This document shows, in pieces, positions 61,363 through 64,000 of a stretch of 64,000 nucleotides of DNA. Under the pieces are notes generated by a model. It had not been told where the DNA came from. It saw only the letters and a program-made list of their open reading frames with translations, and made no database searches. The stretch is from UBA1195 sp045598025 (GTDB taxonomy: Bacteria; Bacteroidota; Bacteroidia; Bacteroidales; WCHB1-69): the NCBI GenBank assembly GCA_045598025.1, contig JAZLLH010000061.1, positions 1 to 64,000 of the forward strand. Reading direction: 5' to 3'. Positions within the stretch are counted from its first letter, which is position 1, and each line of letters begins with the position of its first letter. Made by a program: the position numbers and the translations under genes.

Positions 61363-63079
61363 CGCACCCGAACTGCTGCATGCCGAATCGCTGAGCATAG
61401 ACTTCCCGGAAAAAGAGACAGGGAAACGATTCCGCGCTGTTGACGGACTTTCCTTTTCTATACACGAGGGAGAAATCGTAGGTGTGGTTGGAGAATCCGG
61501 CTCCGGGAAATCAGTCACTTCGTTAAGCATCATGCGCCTGCTGAAAAAAGCCGAATACTGTGGACATCTCTGGTTTCACAGAGACGGACGTTGCGACGAC
61601 CTGCTGTCCCTTTCCAACAAACAGATGTGTGCACTGAGAGGTGCTCACATCGGCATGATTTTCCAGGAACCCATGACCTCCCTGAATCCTTCCATGCGTT
61701 GCGGCCGACAAATTGCGGAAAGTCTGCGAATACACCGGCAACTATCCTCCAAAGAAGCTGAACAGGAAGTGCTGAGACTGTTTGAACAAGTCAGACTTCC
61801 GGATCCGAAAAAAACCTTCCGTTCTTATCCTCACGAAATTTCCGGAGGCCAAAAGCAGAGAGTCATGATTGCCATGGCCATCGCCTGCCGTCCCCGCCTG
61901 CTCATTGCAGACGAGCCGACCACCGCCCTGGACGTCACAGTGCAAAAAGCCATACTGGAGTTACTGAAACAGTTGAGAAAGGACTTGGGAATCAGTATTC
62001 TTTTTATTTCCCACGACCTGGGTGTAGTCGCCAACATAGCCGACAGGGCCATCGTCATGTACAAGGGGAAAAAAATGGAAGAAGGCCCCATACGCGAACT
62101 TTTCCTGCATCCGCAGCATCCTTACACCAAAGGCTTGCTGGCATGCAGGGTGCCTCTGGATAAACGGTATGAACATCTGCCTACTGTACAGGACTTTCTG
62201 CAAGCAGGCAACAATGACCCCTTGGAAAAACGGAAACTGATTTCCGATGAACAATGGCGGCAAGAAGCCGAATCTTTGCAAAATACCACACCGCTGCTGG
62301 ATGTACGTCACCTGTGCAAATTCTACCCCCTTCCCCGCCAATGGGGAAAAGCAAGAAACTATTTTCATGCGGTGGACGATATCAGTTTCCAACTGTACAA
62401 AGGAGAAACACTGGGACTGGTCGGAGAATCCGGATGCGGGAAAACCACTTTGGGCAGAAGTATCCTCCGCCTGATCGAGCCCTCACAAGGCGAAATCATT
62501 TACAAAGGAAAGGACATACGGCTTTTGAAAACAAACGAAATGCGCGAACTCCGGAAAGAGATACAGATTATATTTCAAGATCCCTATTCTTCTTTGAATC
62601 CGCGATTTACTGCAGGGATGGCAATCATGGAACCCATGAAACTGCATCGCGTTCTTTCCAACGACAGGGAACGAAAGGATAAAGTGGTGGAACTTCTGGA
62701 GCAAGTGGACCTTCAGGCCGATGATTTTTACCATTATCCTCATGAATTTTCCGGAGGCCAACGGCAACGCATCTGCATTGCCCGGGCATTGGCTCTGAAG
62801 CCGCAACTGATTGTCTGCGATGAATCCGTATCTGCTTTGGATGTATCTGTCCAGGCCCAGGTACTCAATCTACTGAAGGAACTGAAAAAACATTATCAGT
62901 TTACCTATATTTTTATTTCCCACGATCTTTCGGTCGTAAAATACATGTCCCATCGTGTGCTGGTCATGCAGAAAGGACGCATGGAAGAACTGCAGGCAGC
63001 CGACGAACTCTATCGCCACCCGCAGTCTGAATACACGCAGCACCTGTTGGATGCCGTTCCGAAAATCGATTTTTTATGA
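61346..63079 (+). CDS. Fused double ABC-transporter ATPase, oligopeptide type
   Basis: 577 residues with two ABC modules in one chain, as in the YejF/DppDF type. First module: Walker A GESGSGKS (49-56), signature SGGQKQR (166-172), Walker B LLIADEPTTALD (185-196), then ISHDLGVVANIADRA. A short C-terminal oligopeptide-type insert follows each module (HPQHPYTKGLLACRVPL). Second module: GESGCGKTTLGRS near 358-370, SGGQRQRICIARALA, then VCDESVSALD, in which the usual DEP is DES. The two permease and substrate-binding genes are not in the window. ATG 61346 overlaps the previous gene by 17 bases; ATG 61355 is an alternative. Confidence 0.9.
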   Translation: MTKMSNAPELLHAESLSIDFPEKETGKRFRAVDGLSFSIHEGEIVGVVGESGSGKSVTSLSIMRLLKKAEYCGHLWFHRDGRCDDLLSLSNKQMCALRGAHIGMIFQEPMTSLNPSMRCGRQIAESLRIHRQLSSKEAEQEVLRLFEQVRLPDPKKTFRSYPHEISGGQKQRVMIAMAIACRPRLLIADEPTTALDVTVQKAILELLKQLRKDLGISILFISHDLGVVANIADRAIVMYKGKKMEEGPIRELFLHPQHPYTKGLLACRVPLDKRYEHLPTVQDFLQAGNNDPLEKRKLISDEQWRQEAESLQNTTPLLDVRHLCKFYPLPRQWGKARNYFHAVDDISFQLYKGETLGLVGESGCGKTTLGRSILRLIEPSQGEIIYKGKDIRLLKTNEMRELRKEIQIIFQDPYSSLNPRFTAGMAIMEPMKLHRVLSNDRERKDKVVELLEQVDLQADDFYHYPHEFSGGQRQRICIARALALKPQLIVCDESVSALDVSVQAQVLNLLKELKKHYQFTYIFISHDLSVVKYMSHRVLVMQKGRMEELQAADELYRHPQSEYTQHLLDAVPKIDFL

Positions 63080-64000
63080 TTCAGGCGAGGCCTTCTTGTT
63101 GTAAAAGACAAAGGCATCATCTATATAATCTATGGTAATCACCTCCTCCGGCATCAGTTTGTCCGCCAATATCATTTTGGATAAATTATTAAGTATCTGT
63201 TTCTGTATCACTCTTTTCAAAGGTCTTGCCCCATATTGTGGATCATAGCCGGAAGCGGCCAGCGCATCCAAGGCATAATCCGTCAGAGACAGGGACAGAT
63301 TATTCTGTGAAAGCAATTCCTCCAACTGCCGCATCTGCAATTTGACAATGCTGCGGATTTCCTTTTTGCTCAAGGGTTTAAACATGAGTATTTCATCAAT
63401 ACGGTTCAGCAACTCGGGACGGATGGTCTTTCTCAAAAGCGTCATCACCTCTTCCTTCGCCTCTTCCACTACCAAATCATCCACTACTTCCGCCTTGCTG
63501 AAATGCTCCTGTATAATGGAAGATCCCAAATTGGAAGTCATGATGATGATGGTATTTTTAAAATCGGCAACCCGACCTTTGTTATCTGTCAAACGGCCGT
63601 CATCCAGCACCTGCAGCAGAATATTGAATACATCGGGATGGGCTTTTTCTATTTCATCGAACAACACGACAGAGTATGGCTTGCGACGCACTTTTTCCGT
63701 CAGTTGCCCGCCCTCGTCATAGCCAATGTATCCCGGAGGCGCTCCCACCAGCCGCGACACCGTATGGGCCTCCTGATATTCCGACATATCAATCCGGACC
63801 ATGGCATCCTCCGTATTGAAAAGATATTCCGCCAATGCCTTGGCCAATTCGGTTTTTCCGACTCCGGTAGTTCCCATGAACAGGAACGAACCTATGGGAC
63901 GTTTCGCATCCTGCAATCCGGCTCTGCTCCGACGGATGGCATCTGCTATGGCAGAAATGGCCTCTTCCTGTCCAACCACCCTTTTGTGCAGTTCTCCTTC
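63074..64000 (-). CDS. clpB: ATP-dependent chaperone ClpB, C-terminal part only
   Basis: Disaggregase of the Hsp100 family. The visible 309 residues are the end of the protein; the N-terminus and first AAA+ module lie beyond the right edge (frame open to 64000, starting EGELHKRVVGQEEAI). The second AAA+ module has Walker A FMGTTGVGKTELAKALAEYLF, Walker B VVLFDEIEKAHPDVF and sensor IIIMTSNLGS; the C-terminal D2-small domain (GYDPQYGARPLKRVIQKQILNNL) is a ClpB hallmark. LHKRVVGQ and the absence of a ClpC-like end favour ClpB. It converges with the ABC gene and overlaps it by 6 bases. Confidence 0.93.
   Translation of the reverse strand, partial: EGELHKRVVGQEEAISAIADAIRRSRAGLQDAKRPIGSFLFMGTTGVGKTELAKALAEYLFNTEDAMVRIDMSEYQEAHTVSRLVGAPPGYIGYDEGGQLTEKVRRKPYSVVLFDEIEKAHPDVFNILLQVLDDGRLTDNKGRVADFKNTIIIMTSNLGSSIIQEHFSKAEVVDDLVVEEAKEEVMTLLRKTIRPELLNRIDEILMFKPLSKKEIRSIVKLQMRQLEELLSQNNLSLSLTDYALDALAASGYDPQYGARPLKRVIQKQILNNLSKMILADKLMPEEVITIDYIDDAFVFYNKKASPES

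Noticed and set aside
1..64000. CRISPR arrays, rRNA genes, riboswitches, prophage genes
   Set aside because: No regularly spaced repeats, rRNA sequence, known riboswitch core or phage structural genes were seen on reading both strands.

Overview
The window is a piece of a Bacteroidales (Bacteroidota) chromosome. The evidence is direct. Promoter -7 boxes of the TAnnTTTG type, mostly TACTTTTG, lie ahead of many genes. Several secreted proteins carry type IX secretion system (T9SS) sorting tails or plug domains. Lipoproteins have an acidic stretch after the lipobox Cys. Families largely confined to Bacteroidota are present (DUF5606, HU-CCDC81/SPOR fusion, Bacteroidota putative porin, T9SS plug). 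Mpl and KdsB point to DAP-type peptidoglycan and Kdo-containing LPS. Genus cannot be fixed from sequence alone.

Layout. 1-1.55 kb: 3' part of an IS1634-like insertion sequence, cut by the window edge. 1.6-5.9 kb: a leftward operon of T9SS plug protein, tex and pyrF. 6.1-7.5 kb: a small accessory patch with a surface lipoprotein whose C-terminus looks like the variable region of a diversity-generating-retroelement target, then a DUF4160/DUF2442 toxin-antitoxin-like pair whose first gene is frameshifted by an 8-bp tandem duplication. 7.6-12.6 kb: alaS and a large T9SS cargo protein. 12.7-21.4 kb: tRNA-Ser, a DMT-family permease and a complete type I restriction-modification locus (hsdM, a DUF1016/PDDEXK nuclease, hsdS, hsdR) with AAG-rich lysine codon use unlike the flanks. 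21.4-34 kb: lytic transglycosylase, ECF sigma factor with a membrane-anchored partner carrying a T9SS type B tail, 5'-nucleotidase, YD-repeat protein, purD, an AddA/RecB-like helicase-nuclease, tRNA-Ala and mpl. 34-42.4 kb: rightward porin, dipeptidase, lipoprotein, ClC channel and GH2 glycosidase. 42.4-53.1 kb: leftward housekeeping genes (malic enzyme, queD, phosphatase-fold protein, aspartokinase; rdgB-recO; DUF1015; dnaN; a polyprenyl sugar-phosphotransferase with a lipoprotein). 53.2-64 kb: an HTH regulator with a dyad-rich leader, an oxidoreductase, pcm, DUF5606, then a rightward run of dNK, kdsB, HU-SPOR protein, small lipoprotein, OM protein, OstA-like protein and a double ABC ATPase, meeting clpB (cut by the right edge).

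Most of the window is core genome. The parts that look acquired or actively changing are the IS end, the 6.1-7.5 kb patch and the type I R-M locus. The most unusual signals are the NNC-codon-rich variable segment of the 6.15 kb lipoprotein, the 8-bp duplication in DUF4160, the operator-like dyad array ahead of the HTH gene, and two proteins with unusual architectures: a TM-anchored T9SS-tail protein beside a sigma factor, and a protein with cytoplasmic HU domains plus a periplasmic SPOR domain. No reverse transcriptase, CRISPR array, integrase or rRNA was seen.
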